DNA of 64,000 bases from Trileptium ribeirensis. Taxonomy: Eukaryota; Nematoda; Enoplea; Enoplida; Thoracostomopsidae. The notes below the pieces were generated by a model. That model was not told the origin of the DNA and ran no database searches. It saw nothing but the letters and a program-made list of their open reading frames with translations. Both the position numbers and the translations under genes were made by a program. This document shows, one piece after another, positions 23,975-34,785 of this stretch (position 1 is the stretch's first letter; each line of letters starts with the position of its first letter). The DNA lies in contig JASANE010018597.1 in NCBI GenBank assembly GCA_030248225.1, forward strand, positions 1 to 64,000, in the 5' to 3' direction.

Positions 23975-25345
23975 CTGTTAAAATCTTTACATGCCGTGAA
24001 GGTATTTCACAGTAAGTGAGCACTTCGTGAGAATAGCAGTGACTTTAAATCTATTAAAGCTCTTGCTTATACGATCAAATTTTCAAAATTGCTGAGTTAG
24101 GAATCAGAATAGAGGCAGCGGAAATTTTGAAAGTTATACATTGGCCACCTGTTGTTCGACTTTGTCATGCAAATCATGCTTGCCAAAGCTCCAGAAAACA
24201 AGTGATACGAAATGGAAGACGTGCGTTGATAGCTTAGTCCGGCGATTATACAACCTGGAAGAAGGTTTAACAGTATGGCTTGGAGCAAAGGGAAGTTCAC
24301 TGCTGTCAAAGTTTTTAGAAAAGCCGTACAAGATATAAACAACTTGAGCTGAGCTCATAGCCCGTCCAGCTCCTGTTGGTATACGTGGGTGTCGTTGCCC
24401 GGGCACAACTCCTTGTTGATGATTTTATTACATGCATTTCGTGTAACTGATAGTCGTACTAACCATGTTATTATTGACTGAGTTTAACCAACGATTCATA
24501 ATGGCAAAAGCATATATATATATCGGTATATCGTCTTTTCACATGCATGGATTAAACTGTGCCCATTTTTAAGCGGAGATCAGGCAAATTTTGGTGTTAC
24601 CAGCTATAGCATAGTAGGTGCTGAAGTGATCTGAATAACATTTTCATAGCACAGCTCATCTGAGATGTTTCGGCTGCAGGTCTAATATCTAGCCAATAAC
24701 CCGTTTGGCAACTGAATAAGAGACCAACTCTGTGACAAAACGGCACGGCATTGCTGTTGTCAGGATAACTTGAGGCTGATTGGCAATATTTAGTTTAATT
24801 TTTGACAGTACGTGTACTTCAGCCTATATACCATATGAATGACATTGTCGAGGCGTCGTCGAAGCTGTGAAACAAATAGCCAAAAGTGTTACTTTAGACC
24901 AACAATTTTGTATATTTCGCTGTTTTATAGTCTATGATGGCTTTTCAACTGTCAGTTCTATCTTGCTTATGTTTTCACTGTGTATGTGTTGCTTTTGTGA
25001 CAGACGGTTATTGTTGACTTTATCCTGATATCGTAATGGCTACGGAATAAAAAGAAGAAAAAATTGTCGGACGAATATCAGACTAAATGTTACCATTGTC
25101 CTTGTTTTGTACGGTTCGATTTGTTTTAAGCTGCATCTATGAATCTTTTGCATCTATATTAACCGAGTCTACCATCTATCCGTTGCGCTGGATATAAGTA
25201 TTTTCATATTTCGTACTAGCTTACGAAATATTAAAAGCATTGCTGCTAATTCCAATTATCTTGGTGTTGGACCCAGTTTATACAAGCGTTCGCATTACAT
25301 AGCGGCATGATATGTTTGATACAAAATGAACCTTCTGTCTTATCA
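23975..25345. other. Intergenic stretch, nothing recognised
   Basis: Mixed AT-rich sequence. The overlapping frames at 24097-24406 on both strands show no known domain and no consistent strand, so I do not call a gene. An A-rich end (GGAATAAAAAGAAGAAAAAA, near 25044) could be the tail of an old retroposon. Confidence 0.45.
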
Positions 25346-26165
25346 GTCACGGATCCAGGATTTCACGGTGGAGGGATCCCGGCACGCCGCACCGCCTTCC
25401 TCGAGGTGTCGCGCCTCACCCAAGGCGCGGCACCCCTCCTTCAAGTCTCAGCACCCCACCCAAGGCGCGGCAGCACTTTTTGATTCGCCGCACCGCTACC
25501 TCCCCTCCCCCCGAGGCACCCCAAACGCTCGCTCCGCGGCGCCGTACCTTCCTTCCGAGGCGCCGCATCATCCCCACCTGAACAGCGCGCGAAACTTCGT
25601 CTTCAAATTTGTTTGTCAGAAAAATTATACGGCGAAGCAAATGACAGTTGTCCGGTAGAAAGGTTTTGGTTACTCCCCTGGATATACTTGCTTGTTTGAA
25701 ACCCAGTTCGGCAGTGGTTGTTCCGGAGGGTCCTCCATAGGCGAATCATCCGCTGGGGGGAAGTCGTACGAGGCGATAAATTTTCGAATTTTTGGGGAAT
25801 TCTTATAACATTTTGTTATTTTCTCCCGGATGTCTGCCAATTTCACCCAATGTATGCCTATTTCGCCTAACATTTCTTTATTTTTCCAGATTTTTACCTT
25901 TTTTGTCAAAATGTTCCACGGGCTGGGCGGCGGAGGTTGGCGAACAGCGTGACTTCGGCGCGTGAGGGGATCCGGCTACCTCCCACTGGAAATTCAGTGA
26001 CGCCTCGAACGGTGACTTAGCCTCAGGGGGATAATACCTCTCCGCTATGAGTATGCATTTCCATGGCCTACCTCCCGCCGAGACCAACAACCTTCTCAGC
26101 CGGCAGATTTTGGGCACCTACGCATGTCCCGATGAGTGATCCTACCCATGGATCCCCTGGATAAG
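25346..26165. repeat. GC-rich dispersed repeat with AT-rich core
   Basis: This is a compositional island. C-rich phrases (CACCCAAGGCGCGG twice at 25417-25470, CCTCCCCTCC, GCGCCGTACC) surround a core at 25780-25910 made of degenerate ~10-bp AATTTTTGCC / ATTTCGCC phrases. GGATCC motifs flank both sides (25350 and 26150). The same core type occurs in the window at about 2710-2860, 26690-26765, 39340-39400, 47460-47550, 48320-48420 and 51830-51960, so it is a dispersed family. Open frames here (25326-25658, 25416-25640) come from biased composition. Confidence 0.5.
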
Positions 26166-26628
26166 CCCTTGTGTCTAGTGTATGTATATACATGTGCATT
26201 TATAAACTACTTCTTCACGACAACTACGTTAGCGGTGTGGTAATAATTTGCGCACTTGCTCAAAATTTAAAATATTTTGCTTTGAAATTTGATATAATTG
26301 GTAAAAGTTTCAAACAAAAATTATTCACGAACCAGTCTGTCGTCATACCTATAAAACCAAGCATATAGAATGTGGACACGCCACAGTACTCGTTCCACTC
26401 TAGCAACCATAAAAGTAGCTAAATTGATATTTGAATTGGTAATGGCTTCTGGCCTCAATTAGAAAATGGAAAATACCTGCGATCACATAATGGAATGATT
26501 CATGGCAATATTTGTGTTGAAAACAGCATCAAACGGTTTTCTGTAAATAGGCTGTATTTCAATAATTTTTAATTAAATAAATAAGCAATTTCGACATCTG
26601 TTTGCTTTCCAAAATTTAGGTTTCAAAG

Positions 26629-26700
26629 GTCCCTTAGCTCAGTTGGGTAGATTGTTCCGGTCTTACGGTGGCAAGTTCTTGAAATTTTTTGCAACCCATA
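26629..26700 (+). repeat. Degenerate tRNA-like SINE head
   Basis: A good A box (TTAGCTCAGTTGGGTAGA) is followed at tRNA spacing by a decayed B box (GCAAGTTCTTG). It runs into the ~10-bp phrase repeat. It is too degraded for a tRNA type to be assigned. Confidence 0.3.
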
Positions 26701-27147
26701 ATTTTCTAACAATTTAAATTTTTGCCAATTTATGCCAAATTTATCCAAAATTTCGCCTACTTCCCTACTGTAGCGTGCGGAGGGATCCTAGATATGGCTT
26801 AGTAGGTTCAAACTTCAAAGAGTGAATATTAACACTCCCCAATCCTATGGACACCTATGCCCTAACAAGTATAGATTATTCTATATCGTATGATTCGTGT
26901 TAGTGTTGCCTAAATTGTTCAAAATTTTAGTTCATAAATTGTGGCCTCCAGATCTCAACAGGTGACAGAAGATTGTGCTAATGTGTACAATTTCAAACTT
27001 TTTTATTAATCCTTTAACGCATGTGGTTGTTGCACAGCTATTTTATATACAATACGAAGTAGTGCATCAACTCATCACGTAGCATGTGTTTGGCAGCGTA
27101 TTATGATTCGCTCGCGCTCTGAGAAGACTTTTGAATCTGAGAAACAG

Positions 27148-27215
27148 CGTCGTCATAGCTCAGTAGTTACCGAAAGCGAGTCTCAACCAAGCGACGTTCG
27201 ATTCATCACGCCGGT
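27148..27215 (+). repeat. tRNA-derived SINE head
   Basis: The A box (TAGCTCAGTAGTTACCG, from 27156) and B box (CGTTCGATTCA, from 27195) are at tRNA spacing, and the sequence continues into non-tRNA sequence containing TTGTTCAACGCTAGTTGAAC. This is the usual layout of a tRNA-derived SINE. No functional cloverleaf is claimed. Confidence 0.4.
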
Positions 27216-27496
27216 ATCAGTTTGTTCAACGCTAGTTGAACTGCAATCTAATTTACGAAGTGGTTGAAATTCTAGGTACACAGTCGCGTACAACTGTGAA
27301 ATAAATTTTTTCGGAATGTGTTGCTGTCTTTGTAACATTGTCTCTGTTGCATATTTGGAGAAAACATATTTTTACGATTCCAGGAAATATTTTATATGAA
27401 ATAAAATTTTGATTAAAAATGTTTCAGTGCAAACTGAAATACTAGATTGCCAGTATTTATGGTCTAAAACTGAGTCTATTTATGTTTAATTTTTAT

Positions 27497-27660
27497 TTAT
27501 TGTCACTGTACCTGTTCTGAACATTTCAATTGTCTATGTATTAGTGGTTTGTACATTCCTTGTTTGTGTTTTCTTATGTGTAATTTGTGAGCGCTTTTGT
27601 AACGCTCCGGCGAAAAGGGCGCTTTATAAATGTTTCTTTATTATTATTATTATTATTTAT
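27497..27660 (+). mobile_element. Tail-only copy of the CR1/L2-type LINE
   Basis: From TATTGTCACTGTACC to (ATT)n this copies the 3' end of the LINE at 9897-10991, with only about two to four differences over ~155 bp (GTGAGCGC versus GTCAGCGC, AAATGTTTC versus AATCGTTTC). It contains no coding sequence. It is an extreme 5' truncation and, with the 10.7-kb copy, fixes the family's 3' end. Confidence 0.9.
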
Positions 27661-30600
27661 TCAATAACTTATATACTGAAGATTCTGTGTATCTCAAAAG
27701 TGCATACTAGATAGGTTTACCAAGCAACGACCAATTGCTTCATGCATTCTTTACCAATGGGGACCCTTGCGCAGTGAATGGAAAAACCGGAAAGCTTTAC
27801 TACAAAATGAGGCTTTGAGACCTCGACGTAGCATTCGTCAAGGCGATGATTAAAACTGAAACACTGACGCAGTAATGTGCGAGCTTAAGTAATGTTCTGT
27901 TCACGATAATTTGCATTTGCAAATAAAAAACGTTTGTCAAATCACTATGTTAAACAGTTCATTCCTGTGATTTACATCAATATAACCTGAAATTGTTACC
28001 ACAGAACCAATACCGTTTCGTCTATGTGTTATCAATTTATGTTTTATTCTACGGTGTTGTAAAATGTATGTGCGAATGTATGTATGTGAATATGTATACG
28101 TACGGGTGTATTTGTATGAAATGCATGCATTTTACGTTCTGAAATATGTATATTCATTCTTGTTAATTAGACAAGCTTCATATTTTACTTTATCTTGATT
28201 TAATGCCACAAGAGAGTTTATATAATATTGACTCCAAACATTGTGACAGTGTTTAGTTCGTGTTTGGACAATTATTATTTATCGCTATCAGCAATCACAT
28301 ATTTTGTATAATTGTAACTTGAAAAAATTAACCGCTCGTATATACATAATATATTGTAGACGTTTGGGATTTGCAAACAGTTTAGTCGATATATTGTTTA
28401 AATATATCAACCAGGATCTATTTGAAACAAAATAGTATTGTGTACTGCGCTTGGCAATGGTATCGTCCGAGGTTTTTCTAGTATGAACGCGTTTTAGAAC
28501 CAGAACACTGCTACGTACTGAACACATTTTGTCTGTTTGAGATAATTCAATAATGTTTTGTTTTAAGACAAAGATAAACTTAAAACTATCAAAAAATATC
28601 TTCTAAAGCCAAGCCGTGCGCTTAAAAACAAAAATGACTATTACTCTGAGTCTAAGACGTTGAATTGTACTAGTGAATTTGGGTGACAGTCTCTTTCAAG
28701 CAACCGTACCAAGCTAAAAGTGTTGTAGTCAACAATTAGTCGATATATGATTCATTTTGTTATTGTCGCCCAGAGAAGCCCAGTTAATAGCTCAAAACTA
28801 TTGTATGCAACGCTTATTTATGTAATTTTAACGACAAGATATTTAACAAAATTTAACCGTCTATTGAAAATAACCGCTACGTTGACAATCCTGTAATTCC
28901 ATGAAATTATTGATTTTTGAAAGTTAAAAAGGTCAGGAAATTAAGAATATATTTGGATGATTACTTTTTATGGGTACACGTGGCCGCCTCGGGATTTGCG
29001 GTTTACCATAACGACCAACATGGCTTAAACCATGTATCCCTGCGTGAACTTATTGTACATATACTTATTCAGCGTAGAGTATGCAATTTCGCTTCGTTTG
29101 TCTTTGCTGCGAGTTGCTAGACAGACGGTATTATATATGTTATCCTATGAGAATCGCGGTTCAAATGTTTTCTCTGGTTCTGCAAGTAAATTACTCCAGG
29201 TTCCTCTTTTCTTAGCAGATATGCTCTTTAATTGAAACAAGTAATGCTCCATCAGTCTTACTTGGATTTCCTGGCTGCATTACAGGGAAAATAGTTAACT
29301 TCAGTGTATTTATACAAATTACTTGTAAAAATCACAAGCGCTCTGAGTTGTGTTTGACGCAATTTATGTCAGACAAATTTGCAGCAGTTCTAAATACTCA
29401 AAATTGTCTATATTACCACGTTCCAGTACGTAAGTTCAAATTTAGTAAGCTTGCATTCTGCAAAACATATGGAGTTAAGTCCAACTTGAACATGCATCGC
29501 AAGTCTCTGAATAGGTCAAAAAACTACCATAAGCATTCACATGGCGTAATTTTTCTAACTTAGACTAAAAATAAATTAAGACGAAAGCTTCCAACACGAT
29601 GATTACGAAAGATCTTAGGGGAACCATTTATTGTATTTAAATGTTATTGAACAATATTTTAAGTTAAAATTTCGTTCCTTCCAGTAATGAAAGGAGTTGA
29701 TCATTGTACATATATAAATGTATGTTTGAACTACAATATATAATGCTAAAAATATGGAAATTTTAAGCAAAATTACGGTTTCAGCCTTATCGCCTTCTGC
29801 CAGACCGCCCCTAAAACACGATTTCTGCCGGAAACAGAGCGCGGTATGGCTATATATCGTAGCAGATATTATCCATTGGGCAAATATTGTGAAAACTAAG
29901 TTTTCGTTTGCTAAGATGTAAGCTTCATTGATAGCAACTATAATAGGGGTAGTGACCATGCGTTCTTTCTATTATAGTACCGCGTTGTAGTTATGAATAA
30001 TTTATACAGTTTTACAACAAAACGCTTGTTGACCAACAACATTTTCATTCCCCAACAACACCAACAATCACTCGTCGTAATAGTATTAATCACAAAGCTT
30101 CTTGTTTTCTATAGAGAAGACGACTTTATTTTGCGAAAGTGGTGTTTCCGACGAACCGGGTCTGTATATATATATATATTTGTGCGGAATGATTAGCAAA
30201 TAGTTGCCGTTCTGTCATGTTCTTCCCTATTTCTGTAATATCAGTGATAAAACTCAGCTTGCTTTTTTGATCTCTTACAAAGTCGAGTGATTATTTGAAA
30301 CAGGAAACGGGTGCGGTCCCTGCCCGTAGATCTGTAAACGGTTGCCGCTCTGCTCTATAGCCGGAATAAGCTGTGATAAAACTACAGCTCGGCTTGCTTT
30401 TTGATCTGCTATAAAGTCGAATGGTCTTGTGAGCTGTTTTGACAAAAAGCAAAAAGACACTACGACTGGTCAAAGGATAGTTGTTTCCGTAATGCGTTCA
30501 AATGTCATGCCTGATGGTGTTGAGCTGCTTAGTAGTATCTACTTTATTGATCTTCTGTCTCACTACAAGCATAAGCATGATTATATGACTGGAAGTGGTA

Positions 30601-31227
30601 GAGTGGACTGTACTCAATGGCACAGATATAAGGAGGGTGAACGGAATCTAGACCGATAGTTTATTCACGACTTAACATTAGTTTCAGTTTAGGCCCTAAC
30701 TTTTTAGTATTTTATAGTGCAAGTGATGATAAACAAAGTAATATTTGTTGGTATTGTGCCTCACTTTTTGAGATAAATCTCCGTCCCTCACAGTATATCG
30801 CATATATTGACGCTATTGTGTAGTTTTTTTTAATAAAACGCTTGAACGAATACAGAAGCTCTGTAGATGTGGAAGCGTTGTTGGCTTGCCGTACGTTTAA
30901 GATCCTAACGCGTTTGAAATATTTATTTATTATCGGTCATGGTAGACAATTTAAACATCGGAATAAAAGAGTATTGCTCTTTATAGTATATATAAGCTAA
31001 CAAAAATTGGTAAGAACTTTAATATTGTAAAATGATACCATTGTTCTGTTTCTGGTTTATGGTGAGTGACATAAAAGTACGACAAAACAAAATAATGTCG
31101 ACAAAAACAGTGTAGAGGTCACGGAATATAATTGGAACTACCGGCGAAGCTTCAATTCGTAAAAAGATTACCAACGTTACAAGCTAGTCCATGGTGCTGT
31201 GACGTAGCCACTATTTTTTGGCAGTGA
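27661..31227. other. AT-rich intergenic stretch, no supported gene
   Basis: A TGTATG-rich stretch lies at about 28065-28140 and a degenerate ~138-bp tandem pair at 30202-30424. Frames such as 29615-29959 (minus) and 29348-29563 (plus) are lysine/phenylalanine-rich translations of AT-rich DNA and show no domain. Confidence 0.5.
30202..30424. repeat. Degenerate ~138-bp tandem pair
   Basis: GTTGCCGTTCTG...GTGATAAAACTCAGC.TTGCTTTTTTGATCTC.TACAAAGTCGA (30202-30290) is repeated as GTTGCCGCTCTG...GTGATAAAACTACAGCTCGGCTTGC...CTATAAAGTCGA (30340-30424), diverged by substitutions and small indels. There is no coding evidence. Confidence 0.7.
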
Positions 31228-31378
31228 GCATTAATTTGTGGCTAAACTTGCCGTGGACGGTCCCACAATCGTATGAGAAGTAGTGAGGGTTGGCGTCAGG
31301 AAAGGCAAAACTCTGATGAAACCAAAACTATGCTAGTTACGAATGAGAATGAGGATATGGCTAGGGCGTCCCCCGTAA

Positions 31379-31860
31379 TGCGCGAGTAAACTTAAAATGA
31401 CCCCGGCAACCATCCTATTTTATATTTTTCGATAAAAAATGTTACGGAACGTTTTTGGTCAATTGAAATTCGGCACAAAACTGATCGCGAACACAGCGCT
31501 CGCGATTAAAATCTAATCATTTTGTGTTCGCGAAAATTGAAGTAAAATAACCCAAATGTTTGAGAATGAATATTTGTCGATTTGATTGTGACGTCACTTT
31601 TGCATTAAATTTGTTTGCGAACACTGTATATATAATCCAAATTTAAATGACAATATATTAAGGAACAGCGTTTCTGCAAACTGAAATCGCCAAAATTCTG
31701 TTCGAACACAAGGTCTAATTTCTGGCACTTGAATTTGATTTTGCCAATTTTGGGTTAGCGAAAAACCGAATGAAATTAAGCCTGTAACAACGATTTGCAA
31801 TTCGGTATCGGTAATGACAGAATAGGATGGTTGGCGGGTCAACTTAAGTTTACTCACGCA
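31379..31860. mobile_element. 482-bp Harbinger-like miniature element nested in RTE
   Basis: The left end is TGCGCGAGTAAACTTAAAATG and the right end, reverse complemented, TGCGTGAGTAAACTTAAGTTG, with inverted matching into CAACCATCCTATT. TAA stands directly on each side (31376-31378 and 31861-31863), a 3-bp duplication typical of PIF/Harbinger insertions. The interior carries TGATCGCGAACA, TGTTCGCGAAAA and TGTTTGCGAACA. The termini match those of 9586-11855. It has no coding capacity, so it would need a transposase supplied elsewhere. It is younger than the RTE copy it interrupts. Confidence 0.88.
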
Positions 31861-31961
31861 TAAGCGACACGCAGGAACATCGCTCTAAACCTGTGAAAAA
31901 TCAGCGATGGCTACCGGACTTTCGAGGACGAGTTCGGCTAAAGAAGTTAGTCTAGAGAAAA

Positions 31962-34722
31962 ATGAGGATTCGAAGTCTCAATGTGGGAACCATGACAGCT
32001 AACGACAGAGACATCGCTGACATGGTGAAAAATTGCAAAATCGACATCGTTTGCATACAGAAAACGAGATGGAAGGGATCGAAAGCCCGCGAACTTGGCG
32101 AAGCATATAAATTGTTTTACATCGGGACAGAAAGCGGAAGGAACGGAGTGGGCGTGATACTGGACAAATATCTAGTCGATGAAGGTGTGGAACAGAAGAT
32201 AAAAAGTACAGGATTATTTCCTTGAAGCTGGATCTCGGCGGCGAAAGCATCATTATCGTCTCAGTGTATGCCCCACAAGTTGGATGCAGTGAAGAAGAGA
32301 AGGATGCTTTCTGGGAAGATTTGTTTGATTGCGCGGAGAGTTTGGGCGGCACTTGATATGTAATGGCAAGTGACCTGAACGGACATGTCGGTACGCAGAA
32401 TGAAGGAGTGGAAAGAGTTCATGGTGGTTTTTCAATCCGAGATCGAAATGAAGAACGTGATAAAATTCTCGATTTTGCAGTGGCTAAAGAATTGAGGATC
32501 GTTAACACGTTCTACGAAAAGAAGGAAAAGCACTTAGTGACATACCGCAGCGGCGGAACTTCGACTCAAATCGACTTTCTATTGTACCCGATTGCAAAAT
32601 AGAACGAAGTTCGCAACGCAAAAGTTGTTCTCGGGACGAATGTGCCAAACAACATCGGGTACTCGTAATGGACACGACCATCAGAGCAGAAATGACACTC
32701 GGTTGCACCACCGAGGAAAATTAAGTGGTGGAAACTCAAGGAGCAAAATGCCCGCACCGAGTTTAGACAGCGTATTTTGGAGCAGATAAACCTGGAAGTC
32801 AATCAAATGAGTGGTGGGAGTCAACATCGAAGGTTATAAGATCTGAAAATAAAAAACACTGGGTTTGCCATCAGGAAAATCTAAATCGGATAAAGAGACT
32901 TGGTGGTGGTGTGATGAAGTAAGGGAGACGGTGGATCGAAAGAAGGAGGCGAGGAAGAAATTGGATTTTGCCAACGCGGAAGAGAATAAACCGGCGTATA
33001 AAAAAGCGAGCAGACAGGCGAAGAAAGAAGTGGCCAAAGCAAAAAGCTAAACAGATCAAGAATTTTATGAGAAAATGATGCTGGCAGATACTGTGTTTTC
33101 AAAATAGCCAGTCAGCGCGACAAGAAGTCGAAAGACGTTATCGCTGTGAAACGTATCAAGGACGGGAGTGGCAATGTTTTAGAACATCGTGAAGATATCA
33201 AGAAAAGATGGCAAGGCTATTACGAAAACCTATTAAACACCGAGAATCCCCGAGAGGAGCAGCAGTCAGCAGAGCCGAACTATGGATCACCTAATACGAT
33301 TTCGCACGAAGAAATCGCGGCCACGCTGAAGAAAATGAATAATGGGAATAGAGGTGGACCAGAAGACATCCCGGTCGAGGCATGGAAAGCTATGGGGGAC
33401 GAAGGTGTGTCAATTATTACAAGGTTGAACTTAAGAGACGGAGAAAATGCCAGATGAATGGAGGAAACGTACGCTCGTACCGATCTTCAGGCAGAAAGGC
33501 GGCATTTTGGATTGTGCAAATTATCGCGGTATCAAATTGATGAGCCATACCATGAAGCTATGGGAAAGGCTCATCGATACCAGGATAAGATGCGAGATCA
33601 CCATCGCAGAAGAGCAGCGAGGTTTCATTCCGGGAAGGAGCACAACCGAGGCGATACACATACTGAAGTACCTGTACGAAAAGTACAACGAGAAACAAAG
33701 AAATTTGCACAGCGTTTTTGTCGAACCTCGAGAAGGCTTATGACACCGTCCTTCTAAATTTGGTTTGAACTTGTCTTTGGGGGAGTGTAACTGTCCTGAA
33801 AAGTACGTACGGCTCATCATGAACATGTATGACGGTTGTTACACCTGCAACCGTACCACCGTAGGCGCGACTGAATATTTCAACATCAATGTCGGTCTCC
33901 ATCAAGGATCAGCATTAAGTCCAACCTTAATCGTCATCGTGATGTTTGTACTTGGGCTCTTGGTAACCTCCGGAGCACCATGGACACTCCTCGTCGCCGA
34001 TGATTTGGTGCTTACAGCTGAATTCAGTGCAGCACTTCAAGACCAGTTAGAGAAGTAGCGGCAAGCATTGGAGTGAAACCGACTTAAGATCAGCAGGAAG
34101 AAGACGGTGTACATGGGACCTGAAGAAGTTAAGCTACAAGGTGAACCTCTAGCGCACGAGGAAAACTTCAGGTACCTTGGTACCAGGGTCAACATGGTGA
34201 ATAACCTTGAACCTGAAGTTACTGCCAGAATCCAGCGCGCATGGTCAAACTGGAGGGAAACAGCAGGCATGCTCTGCGATAGAAAGGTTCCCGTGAAAGT
34301 CAAAGGCAAAGTTTTCAGGTCAGTAGTTAGCCCAGCAATGCTTTATGGCGCTGAAACTTAGACTACTACGAAGGGAATGGTTAGAAGACTGGAGGTGAAC
34401 GAGATGAGCATGCTGCGATGGACCGCGGGAGTAACGATGTTGGACAAAGTTGGAATCGAACACATCCGTGGATCACTAGGGATCGACGAGTTACCCCCGG
34501 AAAATTGTTCAGCGATGTTCCGCTAAATTGGTTCGGCCACATTGAAAGAAGGGAACCGGAACATTTGGAGCGGCAAATGACGAATATAGAGGTGGATGGA
34601 AAAATGCGGCGAGGAAGGCGAAAGATGAGATGGATGGACTGCGTTAATAGAGACTTGGCGGCGATGGGGCTGTCGCGAGATATGGCTCAGGACCGCATGG
34701 TATGTAAATCGAAACTGGCATA
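31962..34722 (+). pseudogene. RTE polyprotein remnant: endonuclease and reverse transcriptase
   Basis: Endonuclease blocks in order: SLNVGTMTANDRDIADM, DIVCIQKTRWKGSKAREL and ESGRNGVGVIL (31962-32200), then, in another frame, VSVYAPQVGC, SDLNGHVG, LRIVNTFYEKKEKHLVTYRS and TQIDFLL (32260-32590). Reverse transcriptase blocks: GGPEDIPVEAWK, RKRTLVPIFRQKG, CANYRGIKLMSHTMKLWERL, RGFIPGRSTTEAIH, VGLHQGSALSP, VADDLVL (catalytic motif, Val in place of the usual aromatic) and FRYLGTRVN. C-terminal blocks include KVKGKVFRSVVSPAMLYGAET and LNWFGHIERREPEH. More than ten stops and several frameshifts interrupt it. It would have made a target-primed retrotransposition enzyme; this copy cannot. Confidence 0.92.
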
Positions 34723-34785
34723 GCAGCGAACCGGACAAGTTCTGGACAAGCTCGTAGAGAGATGATGTGCATTAATTTGTGGCTA

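Larger units (their letters stand above)
26166..27496. other. Intergenic stretch with tRNA-like fragments
   Basis: It contains the degenerate ~10-bp phrase repeat at 26690-26765 and two tRNA-like heads (26629-26700 and 27148-27215). No coding frame is supported. Confidence 0.45.
31245..34768 (+). mobile_element. Broken RTE-type LINE with perfect 17-bp target duplication
   Basis: The unit is flanked by GCATTAATTTGTGGCTA at 31228-31244 and again at 34769-34785, a perfect 17-bp repeat taken as the target duplication. It has a 5' leader (GGGTTGGCGTCAGGAAAGGC; GCGATGGCTACCGGACTTTC), an endonuclease region, a reverse transcriptase region and a very short 3' end. Removing the 482-bp element inserted in the leader leaves about 3.04 kb, the expected size for RTE elements. 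Confidence 0.9.

Noticed and set aside
25326..25658. Proline/arginine-rich 110-codon frame
   Set aside because: Product of the C-rich dispersed repeat; overlapping frames on both strands are equally open.
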